Positions 1-7,627 of a stretch of 64,000 nt of DNA are shown one piece after another. The stretch's first letter is position 1; every line of letters starts with the position of its first letter. The translations under genes were made by a program, and so were the position numbers. Origin of the DNA: Verrucomicrobiia bacterium (lineage in GTDB: Bacteria > Verrucomicrobiota > Verrucomicrobiia > Palsa-1439); NCBI GenBank assembly GCA_022072455.1, contig JAJVHY010000004.1, positions 62,001 to 126,000 of the forward strand, read 5' to 3'. The notes beneath the pieces were generated by a model. It was not told the origin of the DNA and did no database searches. It saw nothing but the letters and a program-made list of their open reading frames with translations.

Positions 1-30
1 TACACGGATTATCCGGCGTTACCGGATTGA
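1..30 (+). CDS. 3' tail of a gene entering from the left edge, unknown product
   Basis: The first 30 bases read YTDYPALPD followed by TGA in frame 1. Nothing more of the gene is inside the window. It is called because the same nine residues plus a stop recur at 775-804 with only a few base changes, so it is a real gene tail and not a chance frame. The product is not recognised. Confidence 0.35.
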   Translation, partial: YTDYPALPD

Positions 31-594
31 GGCTTGACCAAGCGCGCCGGCGGCAAGGTGACGATCAGCGACACCGCAAGAGGGTCTAAATTCCGGCAGG
101 TCGAGAGTGTTTCCGGCACGGTTGATCTCCGAAGTGGCACCATGGGTTCCCGGCACGGCAAGGTGAGTTCGTTCTCCGCCGGTATGAGTCCGCGCCACCG
201 CGCCTGGGTCCCGGCCGACTCCAAGGTGTCACCGGGGAACGCCGAGGGGAGCCGGTTCTGCGGCTGGGGGTGCCTACCCGATGATTTACCGGGCTCCCCC
301 AGCGTCAGACCAAGCTCACCCAACGGTTTTCCCGGCACCCCCAGCCACTCCCCGGTCTCCCCCAATCATTTCCCAGGTTCCCCCAACCGCAGAATCGGCG
401 CCCCCAACGACTTTCCGGGCTCCCCCAATGGCAGACCATGCTCCCCCAGCGATTTTCCGTGCTCCCCTAGCCTTTCCCCGGGCTCCCCTCGGCATTTCTC
501 AGGCTCCCCCAGCCGCAGAAAATGCTCACCTTTTCATTGGGTAAAGACGCCCCGGCACGGAATCATCACACCGAGAGACTTACAAATGAGGTAG
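31..594 (+). other. Gene-poor stretch with an open frame of doubtful coding value
   Basis: Frame 1 stays open from 31 to a TAG at 592-594, with an ATG at 34. The predicted 186 residues are low-complexity Ser/Pro/Arg. The second half is simply the translation of the 21-bp tandem array. 31-279 has no recognisable domain or RNA, and no convincing ribosome binding site was seen. After the TAG the same frame continues to the gene tail at 804, so the whole stretch could be a decayed repeat protein. It is not called as a gene. Confidence 0.3.
280..536. repeat. Tandem array of about twelve 21-bp units
   Basis: A degenerate unit of the form GCTCCCCCAGC followed by about ten variable bases repeats every 21 bases from near 280 to 536. 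The spacing is strictly seven codons. One plus frame gives heptads such as APPATPR and APPTTFR. The minus strand gives the more regular heptad LGEPGKS, but it is interrupted by an in-frame TGA near 366-368. Units differ by several bases, so the array is old. It has no spacers and is not a CRISPR. Confidence 0.85.
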
Positions 595-804
<210 letters not shown>

Positions 805-830
805 GTGCAGTCTGACCAACGCGCTGTTCT

Positions 831-891
831 GGAGGGACGCGCTCCATCGCGTCCGTTTGTGAAATGCGGCCACGACGGAGCGTGGCCCTCC
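831..891. repeat. REP-like imperfect palindrome, GGAGGG...CCCTCC
   Basis: The arms GGAGGGACGCGCTCC (831-845) and GGAGCGTGGCCCTCC (877-891) are inverted repeats matching at 13 of 15 positions around a roughly 30-base loop. It lies between gene remnants and just upstream of the antitoxin gene. Elements of this look are common intergenic repeats in verrucomicrobial genomes, which is family knowledge; no other copy was seen in this window. Confidence 0.7.
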
Positions 892-932
892 AAAGACTGG
901 CAAAGCCTAACCCGGCACGCTATAGTTTGCCC

Positions 933-1148
933 ATGACAACGCTGGCGTTGAACAAGATGACTCTCCCCGAGAAACTGGCGGCGATGGAAGCGCTTTGGGA
1001 AGATTTGTCACGCACACCGGGCGCTGTCGAATCGCCGGCTTGGCACAAGGAAGTGCTTGAGGAACGTCAGCAACGCGTCGCCGAAGGCAAAGCCAAGTAC
1101 GCCGATTGGGAGACCGCCAAGTCTGACATCCGCCGGCAAGCCCACTGA
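933..1148 (+). CDS. Addiction-module antitoxin-like protein (PF09720 type), orphan
   Basis: This encodes a 71-residue acidic-helical protein starting MTTLALNKMTLPEKLAAMEA, then a WEDLSR segment and a charged tail (EERQQRVAEGKAKYADWE). That is the usual shape of the putative addiction-module component family. ATG at 933 is preferred over the longer reading from 864, because the family begins close to this Met and the extra residues come from the upstream repeat. These genes normally sit directly before a ParE/RelE toxin gene. Here the stop at 1146-1148 is followed at once by a dispersed repeat and a transposase remnant, so no toxin remains. It probably persists as a solitary antitoxin. Confidence 0.75.
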   Translation: MTTLALNKMTLPEKLAAMEALWEDLSRTPGAVESPAWHKEVLEERQQRVAEGKAKYADWETAKSDIRRQAH

Positions 1149-1150
1149 TG

Positions 1151-1172
1151 TCATTCTGAGCCTGTCGAAGGA
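1151..1172. repeat. Dispersed repeat TCATTCTGAGCCTGTCGAAG
   Basis: This short word is a very widespread bacterial intergenic repeat; its reverse translation gives the often mis-annotated SFDRLRMT peptide. It starts two bases after the antitoxin stop codon and may mark the deletion or insertion point that removed the toxin gene. Confidence 0.6.
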
Positions 1173-1212
1173 GCGGAGTCGGACGACACGCCGCCTCGGC
1201 AATCTCAGCCGT

Positions 1213-1345
1213 TTATCGCTCGCGTGTGTAGTGGAGATCTGACCCCGATGACCGTTTCTTGGCCAGATCGGCTGATGCCCAGCCCAACCGCTTCAGTTCC
1301 GCCGCCAGCATCCGTTCCGCTTTCGCCTCGCGATCAAGCTTTGCC
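1213..1345 (-). pseudogene. Remnant resembling the C-terminal part of a REP-associated (Y1) transposase
   Basis: On the minus strand one frame reads REAKAERMLAAELKRLGW, then DLAKKR, and ends at TAA (complement of 1213-1215). The pattern of a KAER helix, an ELKRLGW segment and a DL-x-x-(K/R)R turn is typical of the C-terminal region of REP-associated tyrosine transposases. The catalytic HUH domain is absent, so this is a fragment. It abuts the stop of the TPR gene at 1356. The assignment rests on motif memory alone. Confidence 0.4.
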
Positions 1346-1355
1346 CCCTGCCCCC

Positions 1356-2684
1356 TTAGCGACGGATGCCCGCATTAAGCCCAGGCTGCAAGGAAGAAAC
1401 TGTTGAGTTGCCTACAGCACCAGTTTGATAGCGAGTTCTGTTGTATCTCGCGACCAAGTTGTCTGGATCGATTACCAATGCCTTGTCACAAAAAGCGATC
1501 GCTTTTGGATAATCACCTAAGTGTGCATAACATACGCCCAGATTAACCAGATGGATTGCTTGATTCGGACGGATAGTTGCGGCTGTTTCCAAGTGCCTTT
1601 TAGCCATTTCGTAATGACCCTCGGTTGCCAATATCTGACCGAGTCTTGCGTGTGGTTCTTCCGGGGGTAACCACTTCGCATGAACTGCAGCGAACCACTT
1701 GATGCGCTTTGAAATCACCCAGAGAGTTCTCGAAACCCGGCAAACACCAGCTATCAAGAGGTGAACCGATGCTTGCGCGATGTAAACTAACGCCCTCTTG
1801 GGCGTGTATAGAAGCAGCACCGCGGCTAGGATGAACTGATATCTAGCTGATGTCGAAAACCGTCCGAGTCGATAATAGACTTCCTGCAAGCTATCAAGTA
1901 ACTGAGGCGAATTGCCACGCGTAGTGTGTGCGCTGATAAGACAACTGGCCGCTTGGTCATATTGACCGTTGCGAAGCAGTGCTCGTCCCAAGTAAAAATC
2001 GACAAACCAACCCGACGCCCCTTCCCGACATGCTGTTTCCATTTCACGTAACGCCTCGGCGTTCCTACCGGCCATTCCGTATGAGGTTGACAGCAGCAAA
2101 CGCCAGAATGGATCGGATCGTAGTTTCCCTGAGCGTCTGAACCATCTTTGTGCACTGTCATGCTTACCTTCTAGATCCCGGAGAATGCCAATTGCATCAA
2201 ATAGCGCGCAATTGCTGTCCCTTTTGTTCAAGGCTTTGACCAGCAATTGGCGAAGTTGCCCAATTTCTTGGAACGGGTCGAGTGACTTAGAACCTGTTGC
2301 CCACTGGCGGATTGACAGATCCATTGCAAGGCAAACAACGAGCATGACCAAAGCGTTTGAGTTCTCTGGTTGTCGTTCAAGAGTCGCGGCTAACTCTCGG
2401 CCTATACCTTTGCACGCCCCTGAGCGTTTGAGTTCAGTCGCGGCAACGGTTATCGGAAAATCATGCAACGAATTGTGATTGATAAGCTGGGCTAGAGTCT
2501 CAAATTGACGTTTGATATCCTCGCTTTGTTGGTGAGATGCCCACGCTGCAAACACATTTCCAAAGACTCCAGAAACAGTTAGAACTGCACCCCAAATAGG
2601 ATGAACTCCGTAGATAACACCTCCGATGCCGCCAAGAATTGCCAACGAACTGAGGACAACTACGGTGCGCGCCGAACGACTCAT
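1356..2684 (-). CDS. Membrane-anchored TPR protein, function unknown
   Basis: The protein has 442 residues when started at the second Met (MSRSART). The first Met, nine codons upstream, adds only a charged stretch. Two hydrophobic N-terminal segments (roughly residues 9-27 and 31-48) are followed by a soluble alpha-helical region with several TPR-like units, then another hydrophobic stretch around residues 285-325. The clearest TPRs are at the C-terminus ([40 protein letters not shown]). Base composition is visibly closer to 50% GC and richer in A/T-ending codons than neighbouring genes, so it may be acquired. Its start overlaps the tail of the glnS fragment at 2681. The role is presumably protein-protein scaffolding; no enzyme motif is seen. 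Confidence 0.7.
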   Translation of the reverse strand: MSRSARTVVVLSSLAILGGIGGVIYGVHPIWGAVLTVSGVFGNVFAAWASHQQSEDIKRQFETLAQLINHNSLHDFPITVAATELKRSGACKGIGRELAATLERQPENSNALVMLVVCLAMDLSIRQWATGSKSLDPFQEIGQLRQLLVKALNKRDSNCALFDAIGILRDLEGKHDSAQRWFRRSGKLRSDPFWRLLLSTSYGMAGRNAEALREMETACREGASGWFVDFYLGRALLRNGQYDQAASCLISAHTTRGNSPQLLDSLQEVYYRLGRFSTSARYQFILAAVLLLYTPKRALVYIAQASVHLLIAGVCRVSRTLWVISKRIKWFAAVHAKWLPPEEPHARLGQILATEGHYEMAKRHLETAATIRPNQAIHLVNLGVCYAHLGDYPKAIAFCDKALVIDPDNLVARYNRTRYQTGAVGNSTVSSLQPGLNAGIRR

Positions 2685-2860
2685 CCTTGCTCCTTCGCTT
2701 CCTTCGCCCACGTGTCCTTCAGAGTTATCGTGCGATTGAAAACGGGCTTACCGGGTTGGCTGTCGGCGTCGAGGGCGACGTAGCAGAGGCGCTCGAATTG
2801 ATACCGGAGTTCGGGCTTCGCGTCCTTGACGCTCGGCTCGCACTTGGCGGTGACGACTTC

Positions 2861-2959
2861 CTCCTTCGCTAAAGCTTCCGACTTCGCGCGATGCGCTTCG
2901 ACGGACACGACGGCGGACGAGTCAAGGCTTCCATCTACGCCAAGGCTACGACGGACACG
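2861..2959. repeat. In-frame dispersed-repeat insertion inside the glnS fragment
   Basis: Compared with intact glnS, the fragment carries about 99 extra bases between the codons for NPH and VVT. The inserted DNA contains CTCCTTCGCTAAAGCTTCC and CGCCAAGGCTACGACGG, both typical of widespread small dispersed repeats. It reads through as [13 protein letters not shown] and [12 protein letters not shown] on the minus strand without breaking the frame. A related piece lies at 3002-3037. Confidence 0.7.
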
Positions 2960-3001
2960 GTGGGGGTTGAGGACGGTTTTGAAGTCGCGGCCGTCTTTTC
3001 C

Positions 3002-3037
3002 CTCCTTCGCTGAAGCTACGGCGGGCAAGTCGGCGGT
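3002..3037. repeat. Second copy of the CTTCGCTGAAGCTACGG dispersed repeat
   Basis: The sequence starts CTCCTTCGCTGAAGCTACGG and continues CGGGCAAG. It resembles the left part of the 2861-2959 insertion (CTCCTTCGCTAAAGC). It lies exactly at the junction between the glnS fragment and the end of the small gene at 3039, so it may mark the recombination point. Confidence 0.6.
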
Positions 3038-3038
3038 C

Positions 3039-3242
3039 TTAGAATGGAGCAGGTTCACCATACAAACGCTCAAACAGTTGGCGCTTTAATACTGCTGGCG
3101 CCAACCCGTCAGGCAGCGAGGCTAATACCATTCTCCGGGCGGCATCAAACATCTGCGTTCCCATGACAAACCGTTCCGCACCGGAGCGGGCCATCAGCTT
3201 TTGGCGAACCATCTCGGCAATCTCAGGAGGTGTGTCAGTCAT
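3039..3242 (-). CDS. Small conserved-type protein, third gene of the PIN cassette
   Basis: The product has 67 residues, [20 protein letters not shown] then [20 protein letters not shown], ending LYGEPAPF. I recognise the pattern (TPPE, a MMARSG-like turn, MFDAAR, LF.R.YG) as a recurring family of tiny bacterial proteins of unknown function often found near toxin genes. It is predicted cytoplasmic and all-helical, with no metal or nucleotide motif. It starts 3 bases after the stop of the preceding cassette gene, so it is co-transcribed. It could be an antitoxin or accessory subunit; this is inference. Confidence 0.7.
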   Translation of the reverse strand: MTDTPPEIAEMVRQKLMARSGAERFVMGTQMFDAARRMVLASLPDGLAPAVLKRQLFERLYGEPAPF

Positions 3243-3245
3243 GCG

Positions 3246-3449
3246 CTACTTCTTTGGCAGAAGTTCGGCGCGGAGCTTCTTGAGGGTGACGCCTTTGAGG
3301 ATGGTGCAGCGCTCTTTTGTGTAGTCACCCTTGCCCGTTTCGTATTGGTGGATGAACTGAAGCGCGCCGCCCGGGCCGAGCTTCTCGACGAGAGCCTCGA
3401 ATCCTTTGACGGCGATCTCATGCGGAGTGCGATATGTTTTGCGCTTCAT
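3246..3449 (-). CDS. Probable antitoxin partner of the PIN toxin
   Basis: This is a 67-residue basic protein. It starts MKRKTYRTPHEIAVKGFEAL, contains a Gly-rich ALQFIHQYETGKGDYTKER segment and ends with a Lys-rich tail. Small proteins with FLQQF...G.GDYT.ER are recurrent neighbours of PIN proteins with a YLD.C..RPFDD N-terminus, as here. ATG overlaps the PIN stop by 4 bases (3446-3449), showing translational coupling. No classical DNA-binding motif is obvious. The antitoxin role is inferred from position and size. Confidence 0.7.
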   Translation of the reverse strand: MKRKTYRTPHEIAVKGFEALVEKLGPGGALQFIHQYETGKGDYTKERCTILKGVTLKKLRAELLPKK

Positions 3450-3883
3450 ATATGAAGTTCCTGAAGCAAATCTATCACATCGGTCACTTTCACTCCAAGT
3501 TTCGTTTTGGCGCTCCGGGCCAGCACTTCGTCATCAACCGTCGCGAAATAGTCCGCGCGCTGATGCTCAGCAAAAGCCACGTGCAAGGCATCCCAGTCGC
3601 CAAAGCCTTGTTGAACCAACGTCTCGGCGCGCGCCAGAATCTCCGGTGTCGCTGGAGTGGCCCGGCCACTGGTTGCCAGCAGAACGCCAACCCGTTCCCG
3701 GCGCTGTTGATTGGGATTGCGCCGATTCTCCGCTTCCAAAGCGGCGGAGTTGCACAGGGTGAAGATACCGGCATCGGCTGCATTCAGAATCCGCAGTACG
3801 GCTGTCGTCTCGATCAGGATGCGCCCTTGCGTCTGGTCGTCGAACGGTCGTTTCCACGCACACATGTCGAGATAGATTCTCAT
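3446..3883 (-). CDS. PIN-domain ribonuclease, VapC-like toxin
   Basis: The 145-residue PIN fold begins MRIYLDMCAWKRPFDDQTQ. Likely metal-binding acidic residues are D6, E50 or E52, D98 (in WDALH), and D111 or D117/118 near the C-terminus (DYFATVDDE). This quartet is what VapC-type endoribonucleases use. The gene starts only 6 bases after the glnS stop and overlaps the next small gene by 4 bases, so it may be transcribed from the glnS promoter as well as its own. Together with the two following genes it forms a compact toxin cassette lying between two copies of the glnS 3' end. The RNA target is unknown. Confidence 0.85.
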   Translation of the reverse strand: MRIYLDMCAWKRPFDDQTQGRILIETTAVLRILNAADAGIFTLCNSAALEAENRRNPNQQRRERVGVLLATSGRATPATPEILARAETLVQQGFGDWDALHVAFAEHQRADYFATVDDEVLARSAKTKLGVKVTDVIDLLQELHI

Positions 3884-3889
3884 CGTTGG

Positions 3890-5716
3890 TTATCCCTGCT
3901 TCTTTTCGATCTTGGACCAGGCATCCTTCAAGATGATCGTGCGGTTGAAGACGAGCTTGCCGGGTTTACTGTCGGCATCGAGCGCGAAGTAGCCTAACCG
4001 CTCAAACTGATACCGAAGTTCTGCTGTCGCGTCCTTCAGACTCGGCTCGCACTTACCGGTAACAACTTCGAGGCTGTGGGGGTTGAGGACGGTTTTGAAA
4101 TCGCGGCCGTCTTTTTCGGGCTCGGCTTCGGTGAAGAGCCGGTCGTAGAGGCGGACTTCGGCTTCGATGGCGTGTTGGGCGCTGACCCAGTGGATTGTGC
4201 CTTTGATCTTCCTGCCGGACGTGGCGCCACCGGTTTTGCTGTCGAGGTCGGCGGTGCAGCGGAGTTCGACGATCTTCCCGGAAGAATCTTTGATAACTTC
4301 GTCGCACTTGATGATGTAGGCGTATTTCAAGCGCACTTCGCCGCCGGGTTTTAGGCGGAAGAACTTCGGCGGCGGGACTTCGGCGAAATCGTCTTGCTCG
4401 ATGTAGAGTTCGCGGCTGAACGGCACCTTGCGCTTGCCTGTAGAAACGTCTTCGGGGTTATTGATGGCGTCGAGTTCTTCGAAGTGGTCGGCCGGCAGGT
4501 TGGTGATGACGACTTTCAACGGGTGTAACACTGCGAGCCGACGCAGGGCGCGTTTGTTCAGGTCTTCGCGGATGCAGTGCTCGAAGACGGCGATGTCGGT
4601 GACGCTGTTGTATTTGGTGACGCCGATGTTGTAGGCGAATTGACGGACGGCGCTGGCAGGGATGCCGCGGCGGCGTAGGCCGGAGATCGTCGGCAAGCGC
4701 GGGTCGTCCCAGCCGGCGACGACCTGGTCGTTGACGAGCTGGATGAGTTTGCGCTTGGAGACGATGGTGTACGTGGGGATGAGCTTGGCGAATTCGTACT
4801 GGTGCGGCAACGGGCGCGGGAGTTCGAGCGCGTTGAGAATCCAGTCGTAGAGCGGGCGGTGGACTTCGAATTCGAGCGTGCAGATGCTGTGGGTGATGCC
4901 TTCGATGTAGTCGCTGAGGCAATGGGCGAAGTCGTAAAGCGGATAGATGCACCATTTGTCGCCGGTCTGATGATGCGACGCGTGGCGGATCCGGTAAATC
5001 AACGGGTCGCGCAACCAGATGTTCGGCGAGGCCATGTCGATCTTGGCGCGAACGGTGCGCGCGCCATCCGGGAACTCGCCATTTTTCATGGCGACAAACA
5101 GCTTGAGGCTTTCTTCAATGGAACGGTCCCGGTATTTGCTGTTTTCGCCGGGCCGGTCGGGCGCGCCACGCATCTGGTCGACTTCGTCGGCGGTATGATC
5201 GCAGACATAGGCTTTGCCGCGCCGGATGAGTTCGATGGCGTAGGCGTAGAGCGCGTCGAAGTAATCGGAGGCGTAGAAGGGTTCTGTAGCCGCACCCTTT
5301 ACGGGTGCGTTCCCTGGCTGGCTCGCAGGCGTGAAGCCTGCGGCTACAACTGCCGGCTGATAGAAGTCGCCATCCTTCGTCTCAGGCACGGTCCCGGCAG
5401 CTTTGTAGCCGAGCCGGTCATCCGCCCAACCGGCGATGAGCCATTTTACGTCGGCGATGATGGACTCGACATACTCGATTTCTTCCTTGGTCGGGTTCGT
5501 GTCGTCGAAGCGCAGGTTACACCGGCCACCAAACTCGTGAGCGATGCCGAAGTTCAAGCAAATGGATTTGGCGTGACCGATGTGGAGGTAGCCGTTCGGC
5601 TCGGGCGGGAACCGGGTGACCGGCGATTTGTACTTACCGGATTCGAGGTCGGCTTTGACGATGTCGCGGATGAAATCGTTGGGGGCGGATGGCGGGGTGA
5701 CTGGTGCGTTCGACAT
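3890..5716 (-). CDS. glnS: Glutamine-tRNA ligase (GlnRS)
   Basis: The 608-residue class I synthetase charges tRNA-Gln with glutamine in the cytoplasm. It shows [20 protein letters not shown] with the HIGH motif near residue 47, FDDTNP, a VVSKRKL (KMSKS-equivalent) loop near residue 317, and the C-terminal anticodon-binding beta-barrels. It is about 50 residues longer than the E. coli enzyme. Much of the excess lies between WLIAGW and [12 protein letters not shown], where a 64-bp palindromic repeat (5285-5348) is translated as roughly residues 123-144. The reading frame is otherwise intact. The start at 5716 gives the normal short N-terminus. The 3' end is duplicated at 2681-3037. Confidence 0.96.
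   Translation of the reverse strand: MSNAPVTPPSAPNDFIRDIVKADLESGKYKSPVTRFPPEPNGYLHIGHAKSICLNFGIAHEFGGRCNLRFDDTNPTKEEIEYVESIIADVKWLIAGWADDRLGYKAAGTVPETKDGDFYQPAVVAAGFTPASQPGNAPVKGAATEPFYASDYFDALYAYAIELIRRGKAYVCDHTADEVDQMRGAPDRPGENSKYRDRSIEESLKLFVAMKNGEFPDGARTVRAKIDMASPNIWLRDPLIYRIRHASHHQTGDKWCIYPLYDFAHCLSDYIEGITHSICTLEFEVHRPLYDWILNALELPRPLPHQYEFAKLIPTYTIVSKRKLIQLVNDQVVAGWDDPRLPTISGLRRRGIPASAVRQFAYNIGVTKYNSVTDIAVFEHCIREDLNKRALRRLAVLHPLKVVITNLPADHFEELDAINNPEDVSTGKRKVPFSRELYIEQDDFAEVPPPKFFRLKPGGEVRLKYAYIIKCDEVIKDSSGKIVELRCTADLDSKTGGATSGRKIKGTIHWVSAQHAIEAEVRLYDRLFTEAEPEKDGRDFKTVLNPHSLEVVTGKCEPSLKDATAELRYQFERLGYFALDADSKPGKLVFNRTIILKDAWSKIEKKQG
5285..5348. repeat. Palindromic dispersed repeat inserted in frame in glnS
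   Basis: Perfect 10-base terminal inverted repeats TGTAGCCGCA (5285-5294) and TGCGGCTACA (5339-5348) enclose a GC-rich core with a second small stem (CACCCTTTACGGGTG). The GTAGCCGCA...TGCGGCTAC family is a well-known class of intergenic repeat. Here it sits inside an essential gene and is translated as [20 protein letters not shown] on the minus strand. Confidence 0.85.
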
Positions 5717-5763
5717 GGCTTTGTCAGGTAGCAGTTTTGGTGGAAATGTTCACGTCAGAAAAG

Positions 5764-5793
5764 TGAAGGGGCACGGTGTGCCGTGCCCCTTCA
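5764..5793. terminator. 13-bp hairpin between the 5822-6130 gene and glnS
   Basis: TGAAGGGGCACGG (5764-5776) and CCGTGCCCCTTCA (5781-5793) form a perfect stem with a TGTG loop. It lies 28 bases downstream of the 5822-6130 stop and about 47 bases upstream of the glnS start. No uridine run follows on either strand, so it may be a repeat or mRNA-stabilising hairpin rather than a true intrinsic terminator. The adjacent 5791-5823 (ATCCGTGATAATCGGTGTGA...) resembles another widespread intergenic repeat. Confidence 0.5.
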
Positions 5794-5821
5794 TCCGTGA
5801 TAATCGGTGTGAATCTGTGGC

Positions 5822-6130
5822 TTAGGCCGCGGTCAAATCCTTCAGTTGGTTGTCGCGGACAGTAATCTCGGCGAACCGGTTTGGGTCGGCCATGCCGGTA
5901 TCAATGCGCGATTTGCGGGTGGCGTAGTTGCCGCGTTCGTCGGTCAAGACCTGCCACGGGTCGGTGGCGTCCTGTTTGGCGGCGGCGACCTTTTCGTTCA
6001 ACTCGGCGTTGATCATGCCGGCGTGTGAACCGAATTCGCTCGGAAATACCGGGCCCTTGGCCTTGCCGTCTTTCTTTTCGTCTTTCGCTTTGGGGCGTGC
6101 TGCGGTGACGCCTTTGGGTGCTGTTGCCAT
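5822..6130 (-). CDS. Small basic/charged protein of unknown function
   Basis: The protein has 102 residues. The N-terminal 30 residues are Lys/Ala-rich and probably disordered (KAKDEKKDGKAKG). A more ordered part follows with PSEFGSHAGMINAELNEKV, DPWQVLTDERGNYATRKSRI and NRFAEITVRDNQLKDL. A good Shine-Dalgarno (AGGAG, complement of 6141-6145) lies 10 bases before the ATG at 6130, which supports the gene. No signal peptide or known domain is recognised. It stands alone between the glnS hairpin and the insertion sequence. Confidence 0.65.
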   Translation of the reverse strand: MATAPKGVTAARPKAKDEKKDGKAKGPVFPSEFGSHAGMINAELNEKVAAAKQDATDPWQVLTDERGNYATRKSRIDTGMADPNRFAEITVRDNQLKDLTAA

Positions 6131-6196
6131 ATGTCATTTACTCCTGTTAAAGGGCGGCGAATCTACTCGCCCAGCAGGGCGAACGTCAAGCCCGCC

Positions 6197-6205
6197 CTCA
6201 CGCGG
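6197..6205. repeat. Left 9-bp target-site duplication CTCACGCGG
   Basis: CTCACGCGG directly precedes the left IS end and recurs at 7649-7657 directly after the right end. It is intact, so the insertion is fairly recent. Confidence 0.9.
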
Positions 6206-6296
6206 GGGTGCGACCAGAAGTGGCGGGCAGATATTTATCGGTGTAAGTAATTTAGCCCTGGCTCCTTGGAAGGGTTTTGTATATGTGGAGTGGTTC

Positions 6297-7627
6297 ATGA
6301 ATGATGAACTACCGAAATCAACGCAGCCCGCCACTCACCACCGTCCCTTGGAACAGCGTCTGGCGCATCGTCCCGAAGTGCTCGCGCGACTCCATCAACT
6401 GGCCGACACGCTCGATGAATCCGTGGGCGACGCTTGTACCGCCGACCAAGCCGAGGAGCGGGTGTGCCAGCAAGTGCGGCAACTGGCCCAGGAAGTCTTG
6501 ACGCAATGGGCGCAGGAAGCCAACGCCCACACCCAGTCCCAAGTGCCGACGCGCCACCCGACGGCCATTCGCCACGGTAAAAAAAACGCCTGACGTGGCA
6601 GACGATCTTTGGCTGGGTGAGCGTGACGGAAACCCACTGGCGGCTGGGGCGGCGTGGGGCGCTGCTGCGGCCTTTCTGCGAACGCGCGGGGGTGCGCCCG
6701 CGCGGCCGGTCGCGCCGATTGCAACGGGCGTTGGTGGACTTCGGGGCCGAGGAAAGTTTCACCCGCGCCGCCGCGCGCGTGCAGGAACACTACGGGCTGG
6801 ACGTGGCCGCCGAAGTGGTCCGCCAACATACGCTCACCCACGGCGCGCAGCTCAGCGCCTTGAGACTCCCGGCGCGCCAACCCGCGCCCCCGACGCTGGT
6901 CACGCAACTGGACGGGAGCATGATCCCCATCGTCGTGCCAGCCGCGACAGGAGCGGATCGTCGGCGCGGCAAACAACTGCTCTGGCGCGAGGCACGCCTG
7001 TGCCTGGCCCGCCCCAAAGATTCCGCCACGCCCTGTTACGGGGCCACCCTGGGCAGCGTCACCAGCAGCGGAGCAATGTGGCGTGACACCGCGCAAGCGG
7101 CGGGCTTTGATGCCGTCACCCAAGTGCATGGCGTGGGCGACGGGGCCGAGTGGATTCTCACCCAGTTTCAGGAACAGTTCGGCACCCAAGGCAAGTATCT
7201 GGTGGACTTCTACCACGTCAGCGAATATCTGGCGGCGGCCGCCGCCGTGATCCAGCCCCGCCAGCCGCAGCGCTGGCTACACCGCCAGCAAGACCGGCTG
7301 CTCCAAAACCGTGTGCCCGCCGTGTTACGCTCCCTGGCCGCCCACGTGGAGCCGGCGGCGGCGCCGGCCACTCCCGTCCGCACGGCGCACCGCTATTTGC
7401 AGCAGCGGCGCGCCCACCTCGATTACGCCGGCACGCGCGCCCAAGGGCTTAACATTGGTTCTGGAGAAATCGAAAGCGCCCATCGGCACGTGGTCCAACA
7501 GCGCCTCAAACTCGCCGGCAGTTGGTGGAAGGAGCCGAATGCGGAGGCGATGCTCGGCTTGCGAGTTGCCCGGGCCAACAACCTCTGGCAGCGTTACTGG
7601 CACCCCGCCCCATCCGCCCTCAACTGA
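6297..7627 (+). CDS. ISKra4-family transposase, expressed by -1 frameshifting
   Basis: The first frame (6297-6593) encodes a 98-residue helical N-terminal part ending RHGKKNA. The second frame, open from before 6617 to 7627, encodes the catalytic part. A run of eight A's at 6579-6586 followed by C gives the heptamer A-AAA-AAC in the correct register for a -1 slip, joining them into about 443 residues. The second part shows TLVTQLDGSMIPIV (first catalytic Asp region), YLVDFYHVSEYL (second) and GSGEIESAHRHVVQQRLK (third, with Glu), typical of this DDE family. With TIRs, TSD and both frames intact it is likely active. Confidence 0.88.
6579..6587 (+). promoter_or_regulatory. Programmed -1 ribosomal frameshift site A8C
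   Basis: Eight A's then C, read in frame 0 as AAA AAA AAC, contain the classical slippery heptamer A_AAA_AAC. The zero frame stops four bases later (TGA 6591-6593), whereas the -1 frame is open through the catalytic domain. A GC-rich sequence follows that could fold as a stimulator. A sequencing error is less likely because both frames end coherently. Confidence 0.75.

Larger units (their letters stand above)
2681..3037 (-). pseudogene. Duplicated 3' end of glnS (truncated, repeat-invaded)
   Basis: The minus-strand frame encodes [13 protein letters not shown] and later [28 protein letters not shown] and a final KEQG. It aligns with the last ~75 residues of the complete GlnRS at 3890-5716; over the final 43 residues 33 are identical. 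All upstream GlnRS sequence (HIGH motif, catalytic core) is missing. Two dispersed-repeat segments (2861-2959 and 3002-3037) lie inside or at the edge, yet the frame stays open. It could not make a functional synthetase. It lies on the far side of the three-gene PIN cassette from the intact gene, so the cassette is bracketed by two glnS 3' ends. Confidence 0.85.

Noticed and set aside
280-536. Possible CRISPR array
   Set aside because: The 21-bp units are contiguous with no unique spacers and no cas genes are present; the period of seven codons fits a tandem coding-type repeat.
4802-5731. 309-codon plus-strand frame opposite glnS
   Set aside because: Antisense shadow of an unmistakable GlnRS; its own sequence has no domain.
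6395-7216. Minus-strand frame inside the insertion sequence
   Set aside because: The plus-strand transposase has catalytic motifs and a frameshift site; the minus frame is its shadow.
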